A DNA stretch of 64,000 bases from Plantago ovata (taxonomy: Eukaryota > Streptophyta > Magnoliopsida > Lamiales > Plantaginaceae), in assembly GCA_028274465.1 (NCBI GenBank), contig CM051458.1, positions 40,028,744 to 40,092,743 on the forward strand, written 5' to 3'. The position numbers and the translations under genes were made by a program. The notes under the pieces were generated by a model. It searched no databases. It had not been told where the DNA came from and was given only the letters and a program-made list of their open reading frames with translations. This document shows, piece after piece, positions 36,538 to 48,592 of the stretch. Every line of letters starts with the position of its first letter. The stretch's first letter is position 1.

Positions 36538-36783
36538 TGTTACGAATGAATCTACCGTAACACTACGAATTAGCTAGCTCTACACAGAGATGTACCTAAG
36601 CTAACAACTACAGAGAGAAACTACTGGAGAGAGCTACTGTAACTGCTGCTAATTTTCTTTATTGATCAGACTTAACTTCTCAAATGAGGTACAACAGATA
36701 TTTAAAGTCTCAGCCACGAACTAATGCCTCACCATGAACTAATTCCAAAGGAATTACGACGACTTAAGCTTCGACTCCTAACA
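36538..36783 (-). repeat. LTR of the chimeric chromovirus (right, upstream LTR)
   Basis: This 246-bp repeat partners 31213-31440. The primer site TTGGTATCAGCC lies just inside it at about 36537-36525. Confidence 0.88.
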
Positions 36784-38154
36784 TCAGACTTATGAATTGT
36801 CACCAGATTCCGATTACTATACTCTACGGATTGATTCACAATTTTTGGTATTCGATTGTCACTACTTAGCCGTTGATGGAGTGGTAGAGCTGAAGCAAAA
36901 GAGATGCATTCATAAGCAGATTCTTACATTAATGATCTTGAAGATGAACGAGCTCAGGTAATCCATATTTTTTAAAGTGTCTTTTCTGATTTATTGAAAA
37001 AAATCGAGCGCCTGTGTATAATGATTGAACTATTCTTCTCACTTGCATTAGAATTACAATATACACACCTATCTTATCTTTTTAATATTCATGAGACCAC
37101 TCTGCATTGTCCTCGAGTGTTTTCTAGTATTTATGAATGTGTATGATCAAGACTCTTGCCCTTTCAAATTAAAAGGAACAAGAAAACGAAGCATGTTGTA
37201 AGTAAAGCAATGAAGGAATAAAGTACTGCAACTAGAATACCCTATGCAGTCAAGGTTATTGCGGCTTGTTGGCATATGCGTGGACAACGCTTGAGGCACC
37301 TTAACACAGAGAAGAGTGGAGGCAGCCGAGCAGATGAAAGGAAGAGGACAGTTGTGGATGTTGTGCATCTAATTAGTCTGATAAAAGACTGATGAAGATA
37401 AGGTACGATATGTCCCAAGACTATTTAAGTTTTCAAGTATATATGCTATAATTTTTTTTGGCTTTGATTGGGATGATATGATTGAAAAGTGTATAATTCA
37501 CTATCCTCTTACTTGCCAGCTAAAAAGTGCATCACTAGAGACTAGAGAGTTATTGTACTTTAATTTTCTGTGCGTAGCTTGATATTAGTCTGATATTGAT
37601 TGTATAAAATAACTATTGAAGCTATCGTGTGAGCTTTGGTTATTCGTGTGAGCTGTGAGAGGGTTGAGTTGCAAGATGCGAACCGGAACATTGCTCGGAT
37701 TCTTTTTGTCTCAGACCCAGTTGAAAAGTCCCAGGCTAGGTTATCGTGAAGGGCTATTTCTATATATCAGTCTGGTTATGTCTTTGTGGTTTAAAACATT
37801 GAGTCATGGGGTTTAGTATATCTTTGTGATCGATCTTATATTGAACATGGTGAACTTTTTTGCTTCTTGAGCTAGCATGTTAAAGCAAATTAAAAATTTG
37901 ACATATACTAATGTTACTCTAGGACCTTGTAATTGTAAATATAACAGAAACCTGCCTTTTGTACATAAGCCCTGGATATTTAACTTATTGAAGAATAGTT
38001 AAGTTTGAAATTTTGTAAACAAAACTAGTTATTGACAAAGCAACTGATGTAAATTAATGTTTGCATTTAATGGAGTTTGATTATGTTATACGTAAGTATG
38101 TACCTTTTCAAAATCTCGATAGCTAAGTGTCGTGCTTTATGCTTCCAATTTGCA
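36784..38154 (+). other. Host-like sequence, possible introns of a PHD-finger gene
   Basis: A possible exon ends at a donor (GTAATCC after GAGCTCAG, about 36957). The rest is T-rich and intron-like up to the acceptor at 38154. No protein was identified besides the exon at 38155. Confidence 0.3.
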
Positions 38155-38343
38155 GACTGGTTTCATGGAGATGCTTTGGATCTCAGCGCTGATAAAATTG
38201 AAAAGCTCATTGGCTTTAAGTGCCACAGGTGTCTTGATAAGAGGATACATGTCTGCCCTCGTAGTTATCCTGCTGGAAGCAGCAAGAGTAAACTTGTTGC
38301 AGACTTCAACCTTGAAACTGGATGCAGCGAAGAAGATCTATAG
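38155..38343 (+). pseudogene. PHD-finger protein exon, isolated
   Basis: A T-rich tract and TTTGCAG acceptor precede an open stretch reading WFHGDALDLSADKIEKLIGF, then CHRCLDKRIHVCP and a stop at 38341-38343. The pattern W-FHG...IGFKCH-C...CP is the second half of an extended PHD finger like those in plant DDT/PTM-type chromatin proteins, which read histone tails. The first Cys half and the rest of the protein are not visible nearby, so this is a gene fragment or the final exon of a gene broken by insertions. It is the only host-type exon in the window outside transposons. Confidence 0.5.
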
Positions 38344-39144
38344 TGGCTAGCTTGCATATAGTAAAGTCTGAAATTCAGTTAGCGATTTCAGTTATTGGGA
38401 TCCAAACTTATGTTAGAACAGGAAGCCCTAGACTTAGCATTGGATGATATTTTACATGGATTATCTCTAACTTGTAGAAAAAAAGAATGGGTCATAACCA
38501 GAACCTGCATTGTCGATAAATGATTTAACCTTATCAAGGCGAAGAGGATTAGGGCTTTGTCCGGAGTCGTCGCAACCTCTTTCAAATGATCATTGCCAGA
38601 ACTTTATATTCCATGTAGTGATTTTCTTTATTTCAATGTTATTGTGTTCCTTCCGTTATCATTTATACACAAGTGAATAAGTAGCATGCTGTAGATTAGT
38701 CTTCGACCTCTTCGTATATATGAATGTAACAAGGTTAGATGAGAATTAAGTGAGGGGATGTATTGTGCAAAATGAATGAGAAGTTTCTTTGTCCCTTTAA
38801 CTGCTTAGATCAATGAATATCCTATTATTGTCTGACTGATGGTATTTACATAGTACAGGGACAAGTTATTAAAGCCTTCCGATCAGAAACTGAATATGGT
38901 ATAATACTATAGTTTGCTTTTCTTTACTGCAGTTTTTAGTTATCTGAATATGTATTACATGGCTATCTGGCGTTTAATTGCTTTTGCAATTTCAAATGTC
39001 TTACAATGATTCTTACATTGGTGAGTGAAGGATTTTACTTAATTATCATTGCTTCTGCTATATGGCAAAGGTTGTATTATAATTTGTACTGGTGTTGGAC
39101 GTTTCTACGTCTTATGGTCTGAGGATCGTATATTTGGTGCAATT
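38344..39144. other. Unassigned sequence right of the PHD exon
   Basis: This is T-rich, 3'-UTR or intergenic-like sequence. Nothing was recognised. Confidence 0.4.
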
Positions 39145-39421
39145 GAGAATAAAAACCTTGAGTTAATATACACGCCCTAATATCATATTTGTTCCCATTA
39201 GATCAACAATTACATCCTAATACCTGAAAATGGATTTTTGGGTTGACTTTGCTGTAATTACACAATTGTCATTGGGTGATCCAAACAAGGCCTTAACTTT
39301 CTTTTTCTTTTTTCTTTGTTTCTTAAATTATATAATTTCTAAAACTTTATTACCCTATAAACTTAATATTAAAAATGAAATATCACAAAAAGTAAAATAT
39401 ATATTAAAAAAAAAATTAAAG

Positions 39422-39720
39422 AAGATCGGAGCTCCGGTGACCGGAGCTATCGGAAGTTCACATCTCCGATTTGGGGCACGAAGCTCCAGATCGGAGCTTC
39501 ACAGCCCCAATCGGAGCTGTGAAGCTCCAAATCGGAGCTTCACATCCCCAAATCGGGGCTGTGAAGCTCCGATTCGAGCTTCACTATAACAGTGAAGCTC
39601 CGATCGGAGCTTTCACTGTTACAGTGAAGCTCGTTCGGAGAGCTTCACTGTGTCCATGAGTGAAGCTCGATCGGAGCTTCACCGTCGGAGCTCCGGTACC
39701 GGACATAATTCCGGTACCGG
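39422..39720. repeat. AGCTCC/GGAGCT inverted-repeat array (second locus)
   Basis: Alternating AGCTCC and GGAGCT motifs, often as GTGAAGCTCC...GGAGCTTCAC, end in two CCGGTACCGG palindromes with an AT-rich spacer, as at 29775-29808. A purine-rich A/G tract follows to about 39835. Confidence 0.88.
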
Positions 39721-40019
39721 AAAATTGAAGAAGAAGATGAAAAATAAAAAGAAAAAAGAAAAAGGAAGAAAAATAGAAAAGAATAAGGGTGAGAATAAAA
39801 AGAAAAAGGAAGAAAAAAAAAAAGAAAAATTATGAAAAAATTCTTATTCAATCTATGAAAAATTATGAAAAGAAAAAGTGAAAAATACAGAAATAAACCA
39901 ACAATAACAATTAATTGCATAAAAAGCCACTTACAAATAATTTTTACCAAAAGTTCGCTGACTTCCATATGTGGATTTCAAAATCTCGCTAGACTAGATT
40001 TAATTAAAATTTGGAATCC

Positions 40020-40240
40020 ATCAGATAATGAAGAAATGAAGCGAACGTCGTCATCAAAGCTCGATTTGTCTCTTTTCTTCGTTTGGCGTCCATCTCACGG
40101 CCAGATCTCTTCAACAACGGACTCGTCATCATCCACGGCGCCTCTCCGGATTTGCCAAGATTTTGAGGAGTTCAAAAGCCGAAGGAGTGGAATTGGGTTG
40201 GATTTGATTCCGGTGGTGGAGTCAGTGAAATAGAATGTAG
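40020..40240. other. GC-richer segment, possible captured fragment
   Basis: This is a short island of higher GC and codon-like texture within the AT-rich element. Frames exist on both strands but match nothing I know. It could be a captured exon. Confidence 0.25.
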
Positions 40241-40679
40241 AAAGGAGAGAGCAGAGCCAAGATTTTACACACACTAGAGATAACTTAGGTAATCTTGCAA
40301 GCAACGTGTGGAGTCAATGGTTGCACGGCTTTCTCTTGAATGATGAGGACTTGGAGTGAGTATTAATGCAGATGGAGTCAAAGGCCGATGAGGATGAGTG
40401 AAGGTTAATTAATTGATATTATTATTTAAAATATATATAATTTTATGTTTCAGAATAAAAAATATATAAAAAAGGTCATTTTAGTAAACATATATTTTAG
40501 AAAATTTTTTTATAAAAAATAATAATTTTTAATATATCGTACCAAAATTACATGTAAAATGACTTTGAACCAAAAAGAAAGGATGAGACTGAATTAAGTG
40601 TCATTCGCAATGATCTAATGGAGACCTGCGTTTAGGTCGGTATGAAGCCGACATGAGATTAGAAAGCCCCATCTAACTA

Positions 40680-42020
40680 TTAATGCTAGTTTCATCATCA
40701 CAAATGTAAATTTTATTATTTTCAGTATCACAAAGTTCTAGTTTCAGTATCACCCCATTGTTAGTTTCATTAGCACAACAACAAAAATGCTAGTTTCATT
40801 AGTTTCAGCATCATAAGTGTTAGTTTCAACAACAACAATGCTAGTTTCATTAGTTTCAGCATCATAAGTGCTAGTTTCATCTTACAAAAATGCTAGTTTC
40901 AGCACACAGATACTAGTTTCATTAGTTTCGGAAATGCAAATGCTAGTTTCATTAGTTTCAGCATCACAAGTGCTAGTTTCAGCAACACAAAAATGCTCGT
41001 TTCAGCACACAGATACTAGTTTCATTAGTTTCGGCAATGCAAATGCTAGTTTCATTAGTTTCATCATCACAAGTGCTAGTTTCAGCAACACAAAATGCTA
41101 GTTTCATTAGTGTCATCATCACATGTGCTTGTTTCAGCAACACAAATACTTGTTTCAACACATAAAACCTAGTTTCATAAACTAGTTTCAAACAAAAAGC
41201 TAGTTTCAAAAACTAACAGAAACTCTATGCAACTAACTGTTAATACTAGTTTCAACATCATAAAATAATAATTTCCTTAGTTTCAACAACTAAAATGTTG
41301 TTTTCAATAGTTTCAGCAATAAAAAGCTAGTTTCATAAAAACAAATGCTAGTTTCATTAGTTTTAGCATCACAACTGCTAGTTTCACTAGTTTTCAACAT
41401 CATAAGTGCTAGTTTCAGCAACACATATGTTAGTTTCAGCGCCAAAATGGTAGTTTCATTGGTTTTCAGCATCATAAGTGCCAGTTTCAGCAACAATATA
41501 TGCTAGTTTCATTAGTTTTCGGCGAACACGAATGCTAGTTTCATTAGTTTCAGCATCACAAGTGAACACAAAAATGCTAGTTCATTAGATTCAGCAACAC
41601 ACATGCTAGTTTCATTAGTTTCGGCAACATAAATGCTAGTTTCAACGGCAAAATGCTACTTTCGTTAGTTTTCAGCATCATGAGTGCCAGTTCCAATAGT
41701 TTGAGCATCATAAGTGTTGGTTTCAGCAATAAAAAAGCTAGTTTCATCGACACAAATGCTAGTTTCATTAGTTTCAGCATCACAACGACTAGTTTCATTA
41801 GTTTTCAACATCATAAGTGCTAATTTCAGCAACAAAATGCTAGTTTCAGCAACACAGATGATAGTTTCATTAGATTCGGCAAACACGAATGCTAGTTTCA
41901 TTAGTTTCAGCATCACAAGTGAACACAAAATGCTAGTTCATTAGATTCAACAACACATATGCTAGTTTCATTAGTTTCGACAACACAAATGTTGGTTTCA
42001 TTAGTTTCTGTATATAAATA
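40680..42020. repeat. Minisatellite built on CTAGTTTCATTAGTTTCAGC
   Basis: About 1.3 kb of imperfect units combine TGCTAGTTTCATTAG, TTTCAGCATCACAAG and CAACACAAA phrases, with a period of roughly 25-35 bp. The Leu/Lys/Thr-rich frames on both strands are repeat artefacts. Confidence 0.92.
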
Positions 42021-42177
42021 TTAATTAGGAGATTATTTGGACGTTGGTTATATTTAAAAAATAGTTAAATATAATTAGTTAGTAATTAATTAACACTAAT
42101 AGACGTAAAAGACACCATTAGAAATCAGTTTAGCGAAAAATTGGAGTCCAATTTCATATTCTCTTCCAGATTAGAGA

Positions 42178-42362
42178 GATTTTAGAGACTGCTTGGTTAG
42201 AGTTTAGGGCACCAAAAAAATAGAATGACCTTTTTTGTAAGATGTATTTTAGAGACTACTTGATTAGATTCTAGGGCACCAAAAAATAGAATGGCCTTTT
42301 TTGTAAGACTACTTGTATTTTAGGGCATCAAAAAAATAGAATGGACTTTTTTGTAAGATATT
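42178..42362. repeat. Three tandem units of about 60 bp
   Basis: The phrases TTTTAGAGACT, AGGGCACCAAAAAA and TAGAATGGCCTTTTTTGTAAG recur three times, with the last unit shortened. Confidence 0.8.
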
Positions 42363-42599
42363 TTTTAAAATGGTTGTTTAGCAATTAGGTGCTCTAGAGT
42401 GGTTCTTTTATGTAATGTTCTGAAAGAAAAATTAAGAAAATCATGTTTTTTTCACTAAGGCTGTTTGGATCAGCCAAAATTCAATAATTGAAAAGTGAAA
42501 AGATCAATTTTGGGTACCAAAATGTAATTGTTAATCTAGTAGGAACAAATATGATATTAGAGTATCTTGCCTGGTACTATAAAAAGATATGACCCTAAA

Positions 42600-43062
42600 A
42601 ACTTTTATACAAGAGAATAGGCGCAGTATATTATTGGTACAAGACTCACAAGCTACAAAAGCTGCTGCTTTTTCACTCTTACTCTTACTAACAAAGCTTC
42701 TGCTTTTTATTGTTCTTACTCTTACTCTCTCTAGCTTAATTTGTTTTGCTCACTTTTCTCTTGATGCAAAACTAAGTTCCCTGCCTGCTATATATAGAGC
42801 CCCAAGATACGTTCATGAAGCTTCGAGTTATGTCCTCAAGCTTATCTTATTTGCATTGCTGTCATATCTTGAATCTTCCAGCACACCTCTTGTTTCTTGA
42901 TTACTCTGTTTTCTGGATGCTTCTTATTTGCTATCTGTTATGTTTCTTCATAATTCTAGCAGCTCCCTTATTCTATTTGTAACTGAGCCCTTTAGCATTC
43001 TTCTTCTTTTAACAAGGTCCTTCAAGATTCCTTAATTTGAATTGAGCTTATTATTTTCAACA
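42600..43062 (-). repeat. 3' LTR of the Copia element
   Basis: It begins (coding strand) TGTTGAAAATAATAAGC at 43062. A TATA-type CTATATATAG lies near 42795. The left end is not defined by sequence and lies between about 42571 and 42635. Confidence 0.7.
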
Positions 43063-43075
43063 TCCTCCCTTAAGT

Positions 43076-45139
43076 TCAATTCTTTAACGTCTTCATCCCG
43101 AGTGCCATCTTCAATCTTCTAAACTCGTCTTGCTTCAGTGGCTTTGTAAATATATCTGCAACTTGATCTTCTGATCTGCAATAGATCAACTCCACTTCAT
43201 GATTTCCAACATGCTCCCGAATAAAATGATAACGTGTGTCGATGTGTTTACTCCTTTCGTGGAATACAAGATTTTTTGCCAATGAAATTGCTGACTTGTT
43301 ATCAATGTTTATCTCCGTCGGTTGAACTTGTGCGAATCCAAGAAAGCTCAGCAAATTTTTTAACCAGACCGCTTGACACACAGTAGAGTTATGTGCAACA
43401 TACTCTGCCTCACATGTCGATAGTGGTACAATGGCTTGCTTCTTAGATGACCATGTAAAAGTGGCATCTCCAGTATAAAAACAATATCCAGTTGTACTCT
43501 TTCTTTCATCTAGATCTCTTCCCCAATCGCTATTTGAATAACCAACAAGTCTAACTTTTTGATTTGAAGAATAAAATATGCCATCATTCAACGTACCTTT
43601 GATATAGCGTAGGATCCTTTTTGCAGCGTTTAGGTGAGACTGATACGGAGTCTCCATGTATCTACTAATTAATCCAACTGCATAAAGGATGTCAGGTCGA
43701 GTGCAAGTAAGGTACCTGAGACTTCCCACGAGACTTTTGAAGTAAGTCGGATCCACGCGATTCTCCTCGTAAGACTTCTTGAATTCTTGTTCACATGCGA
43801 CTGGAGTGTTTACTGGATTGCACGATACCATCTTAAATAGCTCCAATATTTGTTTGGCATAGGCATTTCGTGAGATAAAAATACCTTCTTTGTTTTGCAT
43901 CACTTCGATCCCGAGAAAGTGTGTCATCAAACCAATATCGGTCATCTCAAACTCCTTGATCATGCTCTTCTTAAACTTCTCAAACATTGCTTCATTGTAT
44001 CCTGTAAAGATCAGATCATCAACATAGAGGCAAACATATAACACGTTACCTGCATCATCTTTCTTCATGTAAAAAGCATGCTCGTATGGGCACTTCATAA
44101 ATCCATCCCTGAGAAAATATTCATCAATCCTTGTGTTCCAGGCACGCGGTGCTTGCTTCAGCCCATATAGTGCTTTCTTCAATCTGTACACCTTGTTCTC
44201 CTGTCCTCCCTTAATATAGCCTTCAGGCTGCTCCACATACATTTCTTCTTCAAGAAATCCGTTCAAGAAAGCTGATTTAACATCCAGCTGATAAATCTTC
44301 CAGTTGTGTTGTGCAGCAAGCGATATAAAAGGTCTGATTGTTTCCATGCGTGCTACGGGAGCAAAAATACCTCACTGTAATCAATTCTTTCTTTTTGACT
44401 GTATCCTTTTGCCACCAATCTCGCTTTATATCTTTGGACTTCTCCTTGGGCATTTTTCTTAGTCTTGTACACCCATTTCACACCAATTTCTTTGCGGCCT
44501 TCTAGCAACGTTGTCAAATACCAAGTATTATTTTTCTCAATGGACTTGATTTCTTCATCCATCACAATTCTCCATTTGTTCTCTTGCGCGGCTTCTTCAT
44601 ATTTCACAGGATCAGCATCCATGTAGAAGCAGATCAGATTTGTATTCTCATCTTCTTCTTGTGCTTCCGTTGCATCATAAATATCATTCAAGCTCTGCAT
44701 TCTTCTTGGTGGCGACTCTAGTTCTTCAACCTCTACTTGAACTTCTTTTTCACCTTCAACAACGACAGACTTTCCTTTGTCTTGTGGATCATTCCAGTTC
44801 CATACTTGATCTTCTTCAAAGACAACATCCCGACTTATGATATTCTTCTTCGTGAGTGGGTTATATAGCTTATAACCCATTGTTCGATCTCCATATCAAA
44901 CAAAAATACATTTCTCACCTTTGTCGACGAGCTTGGTCCTTCTAGCCTCTGAAATTTTCACATATGCAATGCATCCAAAAATTCTTAAATGTGAGACGCC
45001 TGGCTTGAATTTGCTCCATGCTTCTTTGGGTGTCTGGAACCGTACACTTTTTGTAGGACAACGATTCAGCAAGTACACGCTTGTCGCTACAGCTTCTGCC
45101 CAAAATTCTCGTGGCAAGTTTTTACCTTTAACCATGCTC
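43076..45139 (-). pseudogene. Copia pol, C-terminal part (integrase end, RT, RNase H)
   Basis: From 45139 leftwards the integrase C-terminal part ([25 protein letters not shown]) is followed by a TGA at about 44896 and a linker. RT starts at about 44500 (WVYKTKKNAQGEVQRYKARL), breaks by a one-base frameshift near 44350, and continues with LDVKSAFLNGFLEEE and the active-site YVDD. RNase H follows (GYSNSDWGRD, CEAEYVA, SKHIDTRYHFIREH), ending in a natural stop at 43076. Apart from the TGA and the frameshift it is full length, so the element was recently active. Confidence 0.9.
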
Positions 45140-45144
45140 CTTAC

Positions 45145-46421
45145 TGATGAATGTGTATTTTACACTTTCATTCGAGTCTTTTTCACCTATTTTAGCTATC
45201 CTCTTTGTTAATTTAGCTATATTTTAGTATATTTTATTAGAATAGTGTCACGTTTCCCTTTAGATTTTATTTTACAGGTTTTGGTTGAAATTCGAAGATT
45301 TCCGGGCAATTATATTGAAGTTGACAAGGAATTGGTGTTCCAGAAGCCTATTTGGAGTATCTGAAGGTTTCCGGATAGGATTTGAAGTCTAGGGGCCGAA
45401 TCTGGAGGTTAGAAGGCTACTAGAAGTCAGAAACCGAGTCCGAAAAGGGGAAGAAATCCAAAAACGCGTCGAAAACGCGGAATTCCGCGTAAAACTCTCT
45501 GGGGCGAACCGCCCCAGAGGTGGGGCGAACCGCCCCACAGTATTTCGGGGCCTATATATAGTTGTTCAGTTTTCTCCGAAAATCATATCTTTCCAGACCT
45601 ACTTTCTCACCTCTCTCTATAGTTTTAGGTAGGAACTTCCCGGGGCCTGTCCTGGGAGTTCCGTAGCTTAGGGGACACTTTTTCATAGCGGATTGGAGCT
45701 CGTAGGATCGCAATTCTTCGGAGATTGACAACCTTCGGTAACTTGTATCTTACAGTTTAATCTACTTATTTTATTTATCTTTCAATATGTTTTCTTCTAT
45801 GATTTCTATTGATTGCATGCCTATTATGAGTAGCTAAACTTATCGTTGGTGGTAGTATGTGAATTCTTAGCGAAGGGAAGATAATCATGCTAATGGCTAT
45901 ATCGCGCATTATACTCCGTGTCATTGCTTTATTTTGTTGATCAGGCACAACCTAAATTCTCGTATGTTGTATTAATTATTATGCACAATTGGACACTTGT
46001 CGACCATCAGACCAATTATCTTCGTAGTGTTGAATAATTACGGAACACATTAGGACAATAGTGATTGACTTGTCAGACCAATTATCTTCGTAGTGCTTAA
46101 TATTTGCAACATGACACTAGATTGATTCAAAGATCTCTATGCAAGACCGAGGAATTTATGCATGATTATCGACCCGTTATGCTAAGAAGGACCATACTAT
46201 CACCAATCTCCATTATCTGTTAGAAAAACCCCTATTGCTTTCTGTCTGCTGTTTCTATATTCTAAATTAGATTTGATAAAGCTAGTATAGTCCTGAGAGA
46301 ACGACACTCGAGTCATTCTACTGCTACACTACGGTTTTCGTTGTAGTTGTGGATTGCCTTTGGCTAATTACAAATTTATTTGATTCGTTCGCGTTGGAGC
46401 ACGACATCCGCGCGTTCATCA
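45145..46421 (+). repeat. 5' LTR of the Athila-like element
   Basis: It is 1277 bp, with TATATATA at 45553-45560. Two GGGGCGAACCGCCCC hairpins lie at 45501-45515 and 45522-45536, directly upstream of the TATA box. Confidence 0.95.
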
Positions 46422-46424
46422 AAT

Positions 46425-46442
46425 TGGCGCCGCTGCCGGGGA
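46425..46442 (+). other. Primer-binding site, Asp-tRNA type
   Basis: TGGCGCCGCTGCCGGGGA starts three bases after the LTR and has one mismatch to the usual Athila/Tat primer site. Confidence 0.85.
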
Positions 46443-46590
46443 CTATACTCCTTTTTTCTGTTTAATTTGTTTATATTTTCAGCTTTAGATTCCTAATTCT
46501 ACTAGTTTTAGTTTTCCTTTTTAATCTCTCTCTGATACTGCTTTCCTAGTCTGTTTCTAATCATCTTTCCTAGTCTGTTACAGATAGTGT

Positions 46591-48592
46591 ATGCCGCATA
46601 AACGTTCTGCAGGAACACCGCTTGCTGATTCAATTGCTGAGATCGACAGAGTCTACCACCAAAGAAGGCGACTACTTGAAAGGCGCGCACTAGAGGAAAT
46701 AGAGGAAACCGATTTCTCTGAATCTCTACTCAGTCTTTTCAAGGAAATCGACGGAATGGCAGAAGCTAGACCACTGAAGGCATGGGTTCAACCCACCAAG
46801 GATCGTATGAGGGGACCGGCGATTGTCCTTTCATCTGCAACCCGAGATCTGGAGATCAAGAACCACGCATTCCAACAACTTCCGAGGTTCTATGGCTTAT
46901 CAAGGGAAGATGTGATGGGGTACTTGCACGATATCGATGATTTCGTCAACCAACTCCCACGACCCGGAGCTGACATAACAACGGATGAGTTAAGGATGAA
47001 GGTTTTTGCTATGAGACTTGGCGACAGAGCCAAGTCATGGTTAAGTTCTCTTCCAGCAGGCTCGCTGGACACCTGGGAGAAGGTTTTTTTCAGCTTTCAT
47101 GGAGAAATACTTCCCTCACACCTTGACTACCGCGCTAAAGGCGCAGATCACTGGATTCAAACAGGACTATGATGAGACCATCTACACCGCGTTCGAGAGG
47201 TTCCAAGATCTCACGAACAAGTGCCCTCACCATGGTTTTGAACTTTCCGACCTAGTCCAACACTTCTACAATGGACTAACCTTCGAGAACCAACAAATGG
47301 TGGATTTCCAATGCCGAGGCAATATTTGGGAGGAAACCGCAGAAGCCGTCTGGGCAGTTTTCGAAAGGCTTGCTAAGGGTTCGCAGTTCAAGGACCCAAG
47401 AGCAATGGTTAGGAGACGTGGACCTGAAGCTCCACCGACTCAAGAAGCCCCTCTGTATAGGGGGAATGGGGATCAATTCGAGTGCTTTACCAACGAATTG
47501 AAGCAAGTCCTCAAGAGCGCCACCGGAACAACTGTTTCGAACGAAGTATGCCGAATATGCAAGAACTATGGGCATGGGGCTCATATGTGTAGATCGGAGT
47601 TGGCATACGATGATGGCAACTGGGCTCGAGGAGGCGAAGAAGAAGCCTTTGCTACGGAGTTTGGTACTCAAGAAGTTAGCTACGGACAAGACGGTAGGAA
47701 TCCTCGAGGTGGATTTTGGAGAAGGGGATACCGTAACAATCAAGGATATGCACCGGCTAACCAAACTTATGGACCTAACCAAGACCGTAGTAGGCTGAAC
47801 TATGGTAATGGTCACTGCGAAAACCCCGCTCCGAAAGAGCCACCGAAGTCGAAGTCGGCTCAACTGATGGAGAACTTGCAAAAGATGGTCGATCACACAC
47901 AAAGTTTTCTCAAACGGTATGAAGAAGATTCCGAGAAGACTAGGGAAAGGCTCGATAGGTTGGAAGAGAGCACTAGGCTTGCCCATCAAAAGATGCAAGA
48001 GTTGATCGACCGAGGAGCAAGTAGGGAGCAAGGCAAACTGCCTAGCAGCACTGTGAAATCGAATGCCATTACATTGGCTGGTGATGTACCTGACGAAATC
48101 ACCATCAAGAAGGTTGTTAGGTGCGAGTGTTGCATGAAGGAAGAACTTCTACATGCTGAGGAAGAAGAGAAGGACCTTAGTTCTGACACAAGTGATGAGG
48201 AGCAAGAGGATCCCGAACCACTCCCTAAAAGTTTCGATGTTAAGGTAGGGATTGGCGAGCTTGAAGATGTCCGTGCCACACTAGACACGGGATCCTACTC
48301 GAACATAATTCCTTTGAATGTGTTTGAAAAGAGCAACCTTGGAAAACTATCTGATCAAAGGGCTATTGTGCAACTGGCGGATGGATCCTTTATGAGACCC
48401 GAGGGCGTTGTGAAAAATGTGTTGGTCAAGATTGGTGAAGCATCTATATACACCAATTTTGTAGTTATGCCGGCGTCTGCACCTGGAACGGGGGATGTCA
48501 TACTCTTAGGGCAAACATTCTTGACCAAACTACGCTCCGTGATGGACATCTACCAAAGAACTTGCACCATCGAAGTAGATGGCAAGCAATAG
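46591..48592 (+). pseudogene. Athila-like gag and aspartic protease, one frameshift
   Basis: Gag coats element RNA and the protease matures it. The ATG at 46591 opens the gag N-terminal region; capsid-like sequence includes FYGLSREDVMGYLHDIDDFV and AMRLGDRAKSWL. A frameshift falls in a run of seven T at 47084-47090. The second frame continues through YFPHTLTTALKAQI, a zinc-finger-like CRICKNYGHGAHMC (about 47550-47590), a charged coiled coil (about 47860-48010) and a retropepsin domain with catalytic DTGSYSNIIPL near 48285. It stops at 48590-48592, where RT would normally follow. Whether the T run is a real mutation or a sequencing slip cannot be told here. Confidence 0.85.

Larger units (their letters stand above)
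31090..36783 (-). mobile_element. Chimeric chromovirus-type LTR element carrying host gene fragments
   Basis: Direct repeats 31213-31440 and 36538-36783 are LTRs; coding-strand start TGTTAGGAGTCG, end CGTAACA. Beside the right LTR is TTGGTATCAGCC, a Met-type primer site, then a short gag start (MDAMSNADRITKLETDF). Next to the left LTR is the purine tract AAGGAGGTTGGAA, preceded by integrase and chromodomain remnants. Most of gag and pol is replaced by host-derived pieces and by a later insertion (32808-35286). Left of the left LTR a second primer site and gag start (31090-31212) remain, so the arrangement is LTR-interior-LTR-interior, as after unequal recombination. I found no TSD. Confidence 0.72.
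39145..42595. mobile_element. Larger MULE-like element related to 29255-30213
   Basis: Inverted terminal regions of about 120-150 bp match each other: CTAATATCATATTTGTTCC on the left at about 39176, and its reverse complement on the right ending near 42560. Both continue through ACAATTACAT and GATCCAAACA. Termini GAGAATAAAAACC and GGGTCATATC resemble those of the smaller element. The interior carries the same type of AGCTCC array with the same closing palindromes, then a minisatellite. No transposase is present. I found no matching 9-bp TSD, so the borders are approximate. Confidence 0.62.

Noticed and set aside
40868-41944. Several Leu/Lys/Thr-rich frames on both strands
   Set aside because: They exist only because the minisatellite unit lacks stops in some phases; they overlap each other and show no family.
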